The translations under genes were made by a program, and so were the position numbers. From an uncultured Aquimonas sp. (lineage in GTDB: Bacteria; Pseudomonadota; Gammaproteobacteria; Xanthomonadales; Xanthomonadaceae), in NCBI RefSeq assembly GCF_937888285.1, contig NZ_CALART010000097.1, forward strand, positions 13,376-77,375: a DNA stretch of 64,000 nucleotides, given 5' to 3'. Within the stretch, counting starts at the first letter, position 1, and each line of letters starts with the position of its first letter. This document shows, one piece after another, positions 37,692 through 46,003 of this stretch. The notes under the pieces are model-generated. The model did no database searches. It saw only the letters and a program-made list of their open reading frames with translations, and had not been told where the DNA came from.

Positions 37692-38189
37692 CTAGTACGA
37701 CACCTGCTTTTTGAAGCCAATGTGGCTATCGACATAGCCCAGGCCGCGGTAGAACCGATGCGCATCGACGCGACTCGCGTCGGAAGTCAGCTGCAGCAGG
37801 CTGCAGCCACGCTCCCGTGCACGCGCCTCGCAGGCACGCATCAGCTGCGCGCCGAAGCCTTGGCCACGCACATCGGAAGCGATACGTACCGCTTCGACGT
37901 TGCAGCGCCAGGCACCGCCGCGGCTCAGGCCGGGGATGAAGCTGAGCTGGGCCATGCCGATGATGCGGCCATCGAGCTCGGCCACCAGAAGCTGCTGGTT
38001 CGGGTCTGCGCTGATCGCGTCGAAGGCCTTGAGGTAGCTGGGGTTTGCAGCGTCGAGCTCGCGGTTCTTGCCAAGCGTGTCGTCTGCGATCAGGGCGAGC
38101 AGTGCGCCGAGATCGCCAACGTGCGCAGGCCTGAAGACTGGACTCAGGGGCTCGGATTGACGCACGTCTGCAGTGCAGGTGGGACTCAT
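37692..38189 (-). CDS. GNAT-family N-acetyltransferase inserted in the prp operon
   Basis: 165 residues from ATG 38189. The longer frame to 38423 only reads through repeat DNA. GNAT motif A is seen as VRIASDVRGQGFGAQLMRACEARARERGC (acetyl-CoA pyrophosphate loop), with LLVAELDGRIIGMAQLSFIPG before it and HRFYRGLGYVDSHIGFKKQ after. It lies between acnD and prpC, with gaps of about 326 and 254 bases filled by repeats, and ~90-bp direct repeats on both sides. Substrate unknown; no link to propionate is evident. Confidence 0.85.
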   Translation of the reverse strand: MSPTCTADVRQSEPLSPVFRPAHVGDLGALLALIADDTLGKNRELDAANPSYLKAFDAISADPNQQLLVAELDGRIIGMAQLSFIPGLSRGGAWRCNVEAVRIASDVRGQGFGAQLMRACEARARERGCSLLQLTSDASRVDAHRFYRGLGYVDSHIGFKKQVSY

Positions 38190-38254
38190 CGGAACACTCC
38201 GAGCAGGAATGCCGCGGCTTGGAGAAGTTGGTCGCTTCGACCGGACCCTCTCCC

Positions 38255-38340
38255 CAACCCCACCTTCGCTTCGCTTGGGCTCCTCCAGCCATGGACTGCC
38301 ACCGGCAGTCCATAAGCGGCTGGGATCGCTCCACCGGGAG
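38255..38340. repeat. ~90-bp palindromic repeat, right of the GNAT gene
   Basis: The direct repeat partner of 37571-37660. It contains a clean internal hairpin (TGGACTGCC, loop ACC, GGCAGTCCA). Directly flanked by CTCTCCC fragments at 38248 and 38335. Confidence 0.7.
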
Positions 38341-38443
38341 AGGGGCTTGAATGCACAGGACGATGGGACTGGCCGAAGGGTGGTGACGAAACGGATCGCT
38401 TCAATCGAATCCCGAATCCCCAATCACCAATCCCAGCTTTCGC

Positions 38444-39613
38444 TCAGCTCCGCTGATCAATCGGCACAAACTTCAGATCCTCAGGCCCCACGTAGTTCGC
38501 GCTGGGCCGGATGATCTTGCCGTCGATGCGCTGCTCGATCACGTGCGCGCTCCAGCCGCTGGTGCGGGCGATCACGAACAGCGGGGTGAACATGGCGGTG
38601 GGCACGCCCATCATGTGGTAGCTCACCGCACTGAACCAGTCGAGGTTGGGGAACATCTTCTTGATGTCCCACATCACCGACTCCAGGCGCTCGGCGATGT
38701 TGTACATCTTCATCGAGCCGGCCTCCTCCGACAGCTCTTCGGCCACGCGCTTGATTACCACGTTGCGCGGGTCGGAAACGGTGTAGACCGGGTGGCCGAA
38801 GCCGATGATGACTTCCTTGCGCTCGACGCGGGCGCGGATGTCGGCCTCGGCCTCGTCCGGCGTGTCGTAACGCTTCTGAACTTCGAAGGCGACCTCGTTG
38901 GCGCCGCCGTGCTTGGGGCCGCGCAGCGCGCCGATCGCACCGGCGATGCAGCTGTACATGTCCGAGCCGGTGCCAGCGATCACGCGGCCGGTGAAGGTGC
39001 TGGCGTTGAACTCGTGCTCGGCGTACAGCACCAGCGAGGTGTGCATGGCGGCGACCCAGCTCTGCTTGGGCTTCTCGCCGTGCAGCAGGTGCAGGAAGTG
39101 GCCGCCAATCGAGTCATCATCGGTCTCGACTTCGATGCGCTTGCCGTTGTGGCTGTAGTGGTACCAGTACAGCAGCATCGAACCCAGCGAGGCCATGAGC
39201 TTGTCGGCGATGCCGCGCGCGTCGGGATGGTTGTGGTCGTCCTTCTCGGGCGTCAGGCAGCCGAGCACCGACACGCCGGTGCGCATCACGTCCATCGGAT
39301 GCGCCGAGGGAGGCAGCTGCTCCAGCGCCGTCTTCAACGCTGCCGGCAGGCCGCGCAGACTCCGCAGCTTCGCCTTGTAGGCCTTGAGTTCGGCGCGGTT
39401 CGGCAGCTTGCCGTGCACCAGCAGGTGGGCGATCTCTTCGAACTCGCAGCTGCGCGCGACGTCGAGGATGTCGTAGCCGCGGTAGTGCAGGTCATTGCCG
39501 CTGCGGCCCACGGTGCAGAGCGCGGTGTTGCCGGCGGCGGTGCCGGACAGGGCGACGGACTTCTTGGGCTTGAAGCCGGGGGTGGCGGGGGCGGTGGATT
39601 CGGTCACGGTCAT
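38444..39613 (-). CDS. prpC: 2-methylcitrate synthase PrpC
   Basis: 389 residues from ATG 39613, with GGAG 7 bases upstream (the open frame extends to 39745). Condenses propionyl-CoA and oxaloacetate. Citrate-synthase signatures: GNTALCTVGRSGNDLHYRGYDI, GVSVLGCLTPEKDDHNHPDARG (PrpC-typical), DTPDEAEADIRARVERKEVIIGFGHPVYTVSDPRN and YHMMGVPTAMFTPLFVIARTSGWSAHVIEQR. The short form and position beside prpB distinguish it from a GltA-type citrate synthase. Confidence 0.94.
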   Translation of the reverse strand: MTVTESTAPATPGFKPKKSVALSGTAAGNTALCTVGRSGNDLHYRGYDILDVARSCEFEEIAHLLVHGKLPNRAELKAYKAKLRSLRGLPAALKTALEQLPPSAHPMDVMRTGVSVLGCLTPEKDDHNHPDARGIADKLMASLGSMLLYWYHYSHNGKRIEVETDDDSIGGHFLHLLHGEKPKQSWVAAMHTSLVLYAEHEFNASTFTGRVIAGTGSDMYSCIAGAIGALRGPKHGGANEVAFEVQKRYDTPDEAEADIRARVERKEVIIGFGHPVYTVSDPRNVVIKRVAEELSEEAGSMKMYNIAERLESVMWDIKKMFPNLDWFSAVSYHMMGVPTAMFTPLFVIARTSGWSAHVIEQRIDGKIIRPSANYVGPEDLKFVPIDQRS

Positions 39614-39677
39614 GCTCCGTTGACGGGAAAGAGTGTGCGCTGCGGCCGAGGCTCGCCGCGCAGGCGTCGGGATCGGC

Positions 39678-40565
39678 TTACTGCCTGGCCTTGGCGAACA
39701 GCGCATCCAGACGCTGCTCGAAGGCGTGGTAGCCGATCGCTTCATACAGCTCCATGCGCGTCTGCATGGTGTCGACCACGTTCTTCTGCGTGCCGTCGCG
39801 GCGGATCGCGGTGTAGACGTTCTCGGCGGCCTTGTTCATGGCGCGGAAGGCCGACAGCGGATACAGCACGATGCCGACGTCGGCGCCGGCCAGCTCGTCG
39901 ACGGTGAACAGCGGGGTCGACCCGAACTCGGTGATGTTGGCGAGGATCGGCACCTTCACCGCGGCGGCGAACTGCCGGTACATCGCCAGCTCGGTCATGG
40001 CCTCGGGAAAGATCATGTCGGCGCCGGCCTCGACGCAGGCCACGGCGCGCTCGATGGCCTTGTCCAAACCTTCCACCGCCAGCGCATCGGTGCGCGCCAT
40101 GATCACGAAGTCGGGATCGGTGCGCGCATCCACCGCGGCCTTGATGCGGTCGACCATCTCGGCCTGGCTGACGATCTCCTTGCCCGGACGATGGCCGCAG
40201 CGCTTGGCGCCGACCTGGTCCTCGATGTGCATCGCACCCGCGCCGAACTTGATCAGCGACTTCACCGTGCGCGCCACGTTGAAGGCCGAGGGCCCGAAGC
40301 CGGTGTCGACGTCGACCAGCAGCGGCAGGTCGCAGACGTCGGTGATGCGGCGGACGTCGGTGAGCACGTCATCCAGCGTGCTGATGCCGAGATCGGGCAG
40401 GCCCAGCGAACCCGCGGCCACGCCGCCGCCCGACAGATAGATCGCCTTGAAGCCGGCGCGCTTCGCCAGCAGGGCATGGTTGGCATTGATCGCGCCCGGC
40501 AGCTGCAGCGGCTTCTCGCTGGCGACGGCGGCGCGGAACTTGGCACCGGCGGAAACGTGGCTCAT
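39678..40565 (-). CDS. prpB: 2-methylisocitrate lyase PrpB
   Basis: 295 residues from ATG 40565; AGGAG is 5 bases away. Cleaves 2-methylisocitrate to pyruvate and succinate. The isocitrate-lyase-family signature GAKRCGHRPGKEI (catalytic Cys loop) and LPLLVDVDTGFGPSAFNVART, DFVIMARTDALAVEGLD are clear. First gene of the propionate operon, divergent from prpR. It lies behind a sigma-54 promoter at 40633-40647. Confidence 0.95.
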   Translation of the reverse strand: MSHVSAGAKFRAAVASEKPLQLPGAINANHALLAKRAGFKAIYLSGGGVAAGSLGLPDLGISTLDDVLTDVRRITDVCDLPLLVDVDTGFGPSAFNVARTVKSLIKFGAGAMHIEDQVGAKRCGHRPGKEIVSQAEMVDRIKAAVDARTDPDFVIMARTDALAVEGLDKAIERAVACVEAGADMIFPEAMTELAMYRQFAAAVKVPILANITEFGSTPLFTVDELAGADVGIVLYPLSAFRAMNKAAENVYTAIRRDGTQKNVVDTMQTRMELYEAIGYHAFEQRLDALFAKARQ

Positions 40566-40632
40566 GGGAACTCCTGGTCGAAGGATCGGGGCAGAACGCA
40601 CGTCGCAACGCGCGGGGCTTGAGCCTGCTGCA

Positions 40633-40647
40633 TCAAGACCCGTGCCA
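40633..40647 (-). promoter_or_regulatory. Sigma-54 (-24/-12) promoter of prpB
   Basis: On the minus strand TGGCACGGGTCTTGA fits TGGCACG-N4-TTGC with one mismatch (A for the final C). Its GG and G(A) elements are 10 bases apart as required. Start of transcription would be ~55 bases before the prpB ATG. This matches PrpR being a sigma-54 activator. Confidence 0.7.
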
Positions 40648-40732
40648 GTGCCGGCATGCATCGTGGAGATCTGCAAACCACTGATTCCTTTGAGCATGGG
40701 CAACAGAAGAGCGCCTGAACGTCGCAGCACTG

Positions 40733-40770
40733 TGTTTCAATGCGACACCGCGAAACATGGCAATGAAACA
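40733..40770. promoter_or_regulatory. Candidate PrpR binding sites
   Basis: TGTTTC (40733-40738) and GAAACA (40752-40757) form a near-palindrome with GCG/CGC inner arms. A further GAAACA (40765-40770) runs into the prpR start. They lie 85-140 bases upstream of the -24/-12 element, the normal distance for an enhancer, and would also allow PrpR to repress itself. Confidence 0.55.
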
Positions 40771-42401
40771 TGAGCGACAGCCCCGCCAGCGCCCGCCTGC
40801 CCGTGATCTGGACAGCCTCGGTCTCGCGCCTCTCGCAGCTGCTGCGCGAGGTCACGCCCGAATTCGACGGCCGCGCGCGCATCGAAAATCTGAACCTCGG
40901 CTTCGAGGACGCCGTACGGCACATCCGCACCCGGCTGCCGCGCGAGCGCGTCGACGTGCTGATCTCGGCCGGCAGCAATGGCGCCTACCTGCGCAACCGC
41001 ATCAGCCGTCCGCTGGTGCTGGTGCGCGCCTCCGGCTTCGACCTGATGCAGGCGTTGTCGCGCGCGCGGCGCATCGCCGATCGCATCGGCGTGATCACCC
41101 ATGAGACCGATCTGCCGGTGTTCGCCGAATTCCAGCGCCACTTCGGTCTCGACATCGCCCAGCGCAGCTTCACCACCGCGGAAGAAGCGCGCTCGGCGGT
41201 GGGCGATCTCGTCAGCCAGGGCGTGCGCGCCATCGTCGGCACCGGGCTCGTCACCGAGCTGGCCGAACAGGCCGGCGTGGCCGGCGTGCTGATGTACTCG
41301 GCCGACTCGATCCGCCAGGCCTTCGAGAGCGCGCTCGACGTCGCACGGCCGCTCATTGCACAGGAAGAGCACGCGCCCAGCCCGCGCGCGAAGAAGCCCG
41401 GGGCGCCGCGGCATGCGCTGGAAGACCTGGTCGGCGCCAGCGCCGCAATGGTCGAACTGCGCGAGCAGATCCGCCGCGCGGCGATGAGCCCGGCCACCGT
41501 GCTGATCCAGGGCGAGACCGGCAGCGGCAAGGAGCTGGTCGCCCAGGCCCTGCACGGCGTCAGCCCGCGGCGACGCGGGGCCTTCGTGGCGATCAACTGC
41601 GGCGCGGTGCCGGAGTCCCTGCTCGAAGGCGAGCTGTTCGGCCACGAGGAAGGCGCCTTCACCGGCGCGCGAAGAGGCGGCCGCGCCGGCCTGATCGAAG
41701 CCGCCAGCGGCGGCAGCCTGTTCCTGGACGAGATCGGCGAGATGCCGCTGGGCCTGCAGACGCGCCTCTTGCGCGTGCTGGAGGAACGCGAGGTGCTGCG
41801 CGTCGGCGCGTCCACGCCAGTGTCCGTCGACCTGCGGGTGGTCGCCGCCAGCCACGTCGACCTGCGCGCGGCCGTCGCCGAAGGCCGCTTCCGCGCCGAC
41901 CTGTTCTACCGCCTCGACGTGCTGCGCCTGCGCCTGCCGCCGCTGCGGGAGCGTCGAGATGACCTGCCCGCGCTGATCACCAGCCTGCAGGACAGCCTGC
42001 GCCGCCGCGGCCTGGCCCAGCGCGAGCTGAAGTTCAGCGCCGAAGCGATTGGCCTTCTGTCCGCCTACGCGTGGCCCGGCAATGTGCGCGAGCTGCGCAA
42101 CCTGCTGGAGCGGCTGCATGCGCAGGTCGATCCGGCGGTGGTGGAGATCGAGGCGGCGGTGTTGATTCGGCTGGCGCCGGAGCTAGGGGGACATGCGTCA
42201 ATCGCTTCGTTTGAGCGATCGCACGTCGCGTCAGGCGCGGCCGGCATTCTGCCAGCAGGATCGGCCTCACCCAGACCGTCCGCCACGGAACTGCACGCTC
42301 TGCTCGATCGGCACGGCGGCGCGCGCAATGCCGTAGCGGAAGCCTTGGGCGTGTCGCGCAGTACGCTGTGGCGATGGCTGCGGCAGCACGATGTTCAGTG
42401 A
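40770..42401 (+). CDS. prpR: Sigma-54-dependent propionate regulator PrpR
   Basis: 543 residues. N-terminal PrpR_N sensor domain (~1-200; binds 2-methylcitrate in Salmonella), then an AAA+ domain: Walker A GETGSGKE, the sigma-54-contacting loop GAFTGA (EGAFTGARRGGRAG), Walker B SLFLDEIGE, arginine-finger region FRADLFYRLDVLRLRLPPLRERRDD, and WPGNVRELRNLLERL. C-terminal Fis-type helix-turn-helix (AVAEALGVSRSTLWRWLRQ). No Shine-Dalgarno is seen. Its start overlaps an operator-like GAAACA. Divergent from prpB. Confidence 0.94.
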   Translation: MSDSPASARLPVIWTASVSRLSQLLREVTPEFDGRARIENLNLGFEDAVRHIRTRLPRERVDVLISAGSNGAYLRNRISRPLVLVRASGFDLMQALSRARRIADRIGVITHETDLPVFAEFQRHFGLDIAQRSFTTAEEARSAVGDLVSQGVRAIVGTGLVTELAEQAGVAGVLMYSADSIRQAFESALDVARPLIAQEEHAPSPRAKKPGAPRHALEDLVGASAAMVELREQIRRAAMSPATVLIQGETGSGKELVAQALHGVSPRRRGAFVAINCGAVPESLLEGELFGHEEGAFTGARRGGRAGLIEAASGGSLFLDEIGEMPLGLQTRLLRVLEEREVLRVGASTPVSVDLRVVAASHVDLRAAVAEGRFRADLFYRLDVLRLRLPPLRERRDDLPALITSLQDSLRRRGLAQRELKFSAEAIGLLSAYAWPGNVRELRNLLERLHAQVDPAVVEIEAAVLIRLAPELGGHASIASFERSHVASGAAGILPAGSASPRPSATELHALLDRHGGARNAVAEALGVSRSTLWRWLRQHDVQ

Positions 42402-42476
42402 TGCGCTGCGTCGAATCGCCCTTGTAATGCCCTGCATCCTGAGTCGCGGCGCGACTTCCTCGCGCACCGGCTGCCG

Positions 42477-42620
42477 TTGATTCGGGCAGCCAGCGACATC
42501 CATCTGCGGATTCGCTGGCCGCCTCGGGCTTCCCCTGCGCCACCGCCCGCGCCTCCGGCACATACCGACGACCTGATTCTGGTCGCTTCTGGATTCGAAG
42601 CGCCTTGCGTAGGTGGATGG
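42477..42620 (+). pseudogene. Possible remnant of a GFE-motif protein tail
   Basis: A short frame reads PPRASPAPPPAPPAHTDDLILVASGFEAP, resembling a Pro/Ala-rich linker plus the terminal GFE tag of nearby exported proteins. There is no stop directly after the motif and no N-terminal body. Low confidence: it could be chance in GC-rich DNA. Confidence 0.25.
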
Positions 42621-42720
42621 TGCGCGGCACGCGCACCCTATGGGGCACCGCCTCGCCTCGGCATTGACGCCGCCTGGGCGAAGTGCACGGCAGGGCTGTA
42701 GGGTGCGCGTGTCGCGCACC
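42619..42720. repeat. REPIN of GGTGCGCG-type repeats
   Basis: The 22 bases at 42619-42640 (GGTGCGCGGCACGCGCACCC and TA) and at 42699-42720 are inverted complements with a single difference. They span 102 bases in a 442-base gene-free stretch (42402-42843) between prpR and a converging gene. Confidence 0.7.
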
Positions 42721-42843
42721 GCTCCGTGCCCAAGGTCTTGCGGGGACATGGGCGGCGTGCGCCACAGGCGCGCCCGACGCCGTGCGGAGCAAGGGGGCGA
42801 AGCAGAGTCAGCCGGAGATCGCGACGCGCACAGTCGCCATGGG

Positions 42844-43917
42844 TCACCGCTTGCAGAGCCCGTCCATGTCGCCCTCAGCCGAACGCTTCGCCCAAGCCGT
42901 CAGGGCCGACTTGTCCGTGGCGGATGCTCCGAGAGACTCCCAGCGCTTGCGTTCGGACACCACCCACTGATGCACCTGCTGGACTTCGTACGGCGGAAGC
43001 GAGGCCAAGGAGAGTTCGATCAGTTGCTGGGCGAGGGCACCCAGCACCTCCGGGCCATAGAGATCCCGCAGCAGCAGCGCGTAGCGCGCGTACAAACGAG
43101 GGTTCGGCAACGACGGCCCCATGCCTTGGAAGGGGATTCCAGTACCCGGCGCATGCACGATGGCCAGCCCTTCGAGCGCCAGCGGGTGTCCTGCGCGAAA
43201 TCCGGTTTCAAGAAACTCGAGTGCACGGTCGGCCAGATACTGGGGATAGACATACTGCTGCGACTGCGAATGGGAGCGATTCGGTGGGTTGACCCGGCGC
43301 AGCTGACCGTCTGCGCGCAGCATGGCCAGAACGGTCTTCTGGGATACGCTCAACCGTGGTCCAGCGAACTCGATGATCTCGGACGGGCTCGGCCCCGCGC
43401 CGGCGCTGCCCGCGCCGCAGGTCGCGGCCCTGCTCTCCAGAAACTCCAGCGAGCTGGCAGCTGCTGACACCCACGCAGCGTCATCGTTCTCCGCTGCGCC
43501 CCGCTCAATTCGCATACGCGCATTGCGCTCCATGATGCGGGTGAACTCAAGGCTGCGCTGGTACTGCAGGCACTCGGTAACCCCCACGGCCAGGCGGCAT
43601 GAGGCGACGGTGTCTCCGGCGCGGTGGGCGGTGAGCAGGGCCTCGTACTGCTCGGCGAACGGCAAGGTCGCGAGCGGGAGTGCCGGAGTTGCAACGCGGG
43701 AATCGTCGGCGATCTCGGGCATTGGCTCAGGTGGCACCGCAACAACGGATGTCGATACTGCCCCGTGCTGCGGGCGTTCGGCGGACGCCGGCGAGACCTG
43801 AGGCGGAATCGAAGTGCTTGAGTCTGTCTCGTGCGCGTCATCGAGCACCAGCCAGAGCAGCACTGCCGCAAGCCACAGAGAGCAGAGCGCGAAAGACGTG
43901 GAGCTTAGTCGGGACAT
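42844..43917 (-). CDS. Exported or anchored protein of unknown function
   Basis: 357 residues. One N-terminal hydrophobic segment (LCSLWLAAVLLWLVL, ~residues 11-26) acts as signal or anchor; then a Ser/Pro-rich linker and a mainly alpha-helical C-terminal domain. Helical pairs such as AGDTVASCRLAVGVTEC and LADRALEFLETGFRAGHPLALEGLAIV hint at Sel1-like repeats. Several cysteines (SCRLAVGVTEC, ATCGAGS, GLCKR). Not recognised. It converges with prpR across the REPIN. Confidence 0.6.
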   Translation of the reverse strand: MSRLSSTSFALCSLWLAAVLLWLVLDDAHETDSSTSIPPQVSPASAERPQHGAVSTSVVAVPPEPMPEIADDSRVATPALPLATLPFAEQYEALLTAHRAGDTVASCRLAVGVTECLQYQRSLEFTRIMERNARMRIERGAAENDDAAWVSAAASSLEFLESRAATCGAGSAGAGPSPSEIIEFAGPRLSVSQKTVLAMLRADGQLRRVNPPNRSHSQSQQYVYPQYLADRALEFLETGFRAGHPLALEGLAIVHAPGTGIPFQGMGPSLPNPRLYARYALLLRDLYGPEVLGALAQQLIELSLASLPPYEVQQVHQWVVSERKRWESLGASATDKSALTAWAKRSAEGDMDGLCKR

Positions 43918-44041
43918 AGGCGAACGCGAGAGACGCGGAGGTTGCAGGGTAGCGCTTGACGCCCAGGCCTCACCATACGTATCCCACTCGGCCAGCGGTT
44001 AGGCTTGCGCCTGCTCTCTCGACCGGACGACGCTCTTGCAG

Positions 44042-45343
44042 GTGCTTTCGCATGACTCCCGAGGCGCAGAGCGCGCAGTTCTCATCACCGGCGCCCACGG
44101 CTTCCTCGCCGGCTTCATCATCGCCGCCCTGCGCGCTCGCGGCTGGCGGGTAATTCGCGGCGTGCGTTCGCAGCCGAGTGCTGCGGACGAACACCACTGC
44201 GACTTCGCACAGGCGCAGCACAGCATCGATTGGCACGTCCTGCTCGACGGTGTGGATGCGGTGGTCAACGTCGCCGGCATTCTGCGTGAGACGCGAACAC
44301 AGACCTTCGAGGCGATCCACCACACCGGCCCCTTGGCGCTGGCGCGGGCCTGCGTCGATCACGGCGTGCGGGACTTCGTGCAGATCTCGGCCCTAGGCGA
44401 TCCGGACGATGGCGAGTTCATCGCTTCCAAGCACCGCTTCGATGCGGCGCTGCTGGATCTTCCGCTGCGCGCGGTGGTGCTGCGGCCTTCCATCGTCTAC
44501 ACAGCGCGCGGCTCCTACGGCGGCACCTCGCTGCTGCGAGCGCTTTCGGCCCTGCCCTTGGCCGTGCCGCTGCCGGGCGCCGGAGAATGGGGAATGCAGC
44601 CACTGGCGGCGGAAGACCTGGGCGCGCTGGTGGTCGCTGCGCTCGACGGAGAGCAGCGCGGCGTGTTCGAAGTGGGCTGCGAACAGCCGATGGCGTTGAG
44701 CGAGTACCTGCTGCTCTGGCGGGCCTGGCTGCGCGTTCCCGGCATGCGCACGCTGCCGACACCGACCTGGGTGGTGGACGCGGCGGTGGCCGTCGGCGAA
44801 CGCATCGGTGTCGGCCCGATGGGCCAGACCATGTGGCGCATGCTCAAGCGCGGCAATGTCTGCGCGCCCGATGCACACGCGCGCTTGCTCGAAGCATTCG
44901 GCACCGCGCCGCGCGATCTGGACACCGTGCTGGCGCAGACGCCCAGCCAGGTGCAGGACCGCTGGCAGGCGCAGCTGTATCTGTTGGCCCCCGTACTTCG
45001 TTGGACGGTGATCCTGCTGTGCCTGCTCTCGGCCTGGGCCGGCTTCGTCACGCCCGCCGCGCAGATCGAAGCGATGTCCTCCGGCAGCCTGCTCGCGCAT
45101 CTGCAGCCGGTGGCGCTGGCACGCTTCGCCGGTGGCGTCGACCTGGTACTCGCGCTGTGGCTGGCGAGCGGCTGGCGGCCGCGTGCAGCGGTGGCTTCGA
45201 CCCTGCTGCTGGTGCTGGGCTACACGCTCGTGTTGGGTGCGCTGGTCCCGGCGCTGTGGCTGGACCCGCTCGGCGGGCTGGCCAAGAATCTCGTGCTGCT
45301 GCCGGCGCTGGCCGTGCTGTGGGTACTGAGCGATCGGAGGTAG
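44042..45343 (+). CDS. SDR/NAD-dependent epimerase-like protein fused to a DoxX-like membrane domain
   Basis: 433 residues from GTG 44042 (a TTG at 44036 is equally possible; no clear Shine-Dalgarno). The N-terminal Rossmann domain has AVLITGAHGFLAGFIIAALRARGW (GxxGxxG) and a VVNVAGILRETRTQTFEAIHHTGPLALARAC segment as in atypical SDR/NmrA-like proteins. The C-terminal ~130 residues hold four membrane segments of the DoxX type. This two-domain form is common in proteobacteria next to DUF2269 genes, as here (4-base gap). Reaction unknown. Confidence 0.8.
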   Translation: MLSHDSRGAERAVLITGAHGFLAGFIIAALRARGWRVIRGVRSQPSAADEHHCDFAQAQHSIDWHVLLDGVDAVVNVAGILRETRTQTFEAIHHTGPLALARACVDHGVRDFVQISALGDPDDGEFIASKHRFDAALLDLPLRAVVLRPSIVYTARGSYGGTSLLRALSALPLAVPLPGAGEWGMQPLAAEDLGALVVAALDGEQRGVFEVGCEQPMALSEYLLLWRAWLRVPGMRTLPTPTWVVDAAVAVGERIGVGPMGQTMWRMLKRGNVCAPDAHARLLEAFGTAPRDLDTVLAQTPSQVQDRWQAQLYLLAPVLRWTVILLCLLSAWAGFVTPAAQIEAMSSGSLLAHLQPVALARFAGGVDLVLALWLASGWRPRAAVASTLLLVLGYTLVLGALVPALWLDPLGGLAKNLVLLPALAVLWVLSDRR

Positions 45344-45347
45344 GACG

Positions 45348-45812
45348 ATGGACTATCTGTGGCTGAAGTGGATCCACATCCTGTCGTCCACGCTGCTGTT
45401 CGGCACCGGGCTCGGCATCGCCTTCTTCCTGTGGGTGGCGCACCTGCGCGGCGATGCGCGGGTGATCGCTTCGACAGCGCGCACGGTGGTGATCGCCGAT
45501 GCCTGCTTCACCGCACCCGCCGTCATCGTTCAGCTGGTGACCGGTCTGCTGTTGTCCGCGCAGCTCGGCTGGCCGATCGAGGCTTTCTGGTGGCGTGCCT
45601 CGGTGGTGCTGTTCTTTGTGGTCGGCGCCTGCTGGCTGCCGGTGCTGTGGCTGCAGCTGCGGGCGCGGGATCTGGCGCTTGAAGCGAGCGCATCAGGTGC
45701 TGAACTTCCGCCGGCCTACCACCGCGCCATGCGGGCATGGTTCTGGCTGGGCTGGCCAGCCTTCATCAGCGTGCTGGTGATCTTCTGGCTGATGGTGGTG
45801 AAGCCGGGGTGA
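45348..45812 (+). CDS. DUF2269 family integral membrane protein
   Basis: 154 residues with four membrane helices. DYLWLKWIHILSSTLLFGTGLGIAFFLW carries the family's conserved His (WIHI), and PPAYHRAMRAWFWLGWPAFISVLVIFWLMV is the family end. It starts 4 bases after the SDR-DoxX stop, so it forms an operon with it. Role unknown; haem or metal binding by the His residues is conceivable. Confidence 0.85.
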   Translation: MDYLWLKWIHILSSTLLFGTGLGIAFFLWVAHLRGDARVIASTARTVVIADACFTAPAVIVQLVTGLLLSAQLGWPIEAFWWRASVVLFFVVGACWLPVLWLQLRARDLALEASASGAELPPAYHRAMRAWFWLGWPAFISVLVIFWLMVVKPG

Positions 45813-45843
45813 GGTGACGCTAGACCGGGGCGAGGGTGGAGAC

Positions 45844-45990
45844 CATGGTGGGCCAGGGCCCACCCTATGGGTTTGAGGCTGCGATTTCGCGGTGGCGATC
45901 CTCTCGGCGTCGTGGCGGCGAGCGGATACTTCACGATTCATGACCGGGTCGAGCGTATAGGCCATGGTGGGCCGGGGCCCACCCTATGGG
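45844..45990. repeat. Two direct GGTGGGCC REPs
   Basis: 45844-45870 and 45963-45990 both read CATGGTGGGCC(A/G)GGGCCCACCCTATGG, i.e. an almost perfect palindrome, and are in the same orientation 119 bases apart. They lie between converging genes and are the best copies in the window. Confidence 0.8.
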
Positions 45991-46003
45991 GTCGCGGCGC
46001 GGC

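Noticed and set aside
37692..38423. N-terminally extended GNAT protein starting at 38423
   Set aside because: The extra 78 residues are translated repeat DNA; ATG 38189 gives a normal GNAT length.
34416..38443. Repeat clusters as a CRISPR array
   Set aside because: The repeats are palindromic REPs of uneven spacing with genes between them; there are no regular spacers or cas genes.
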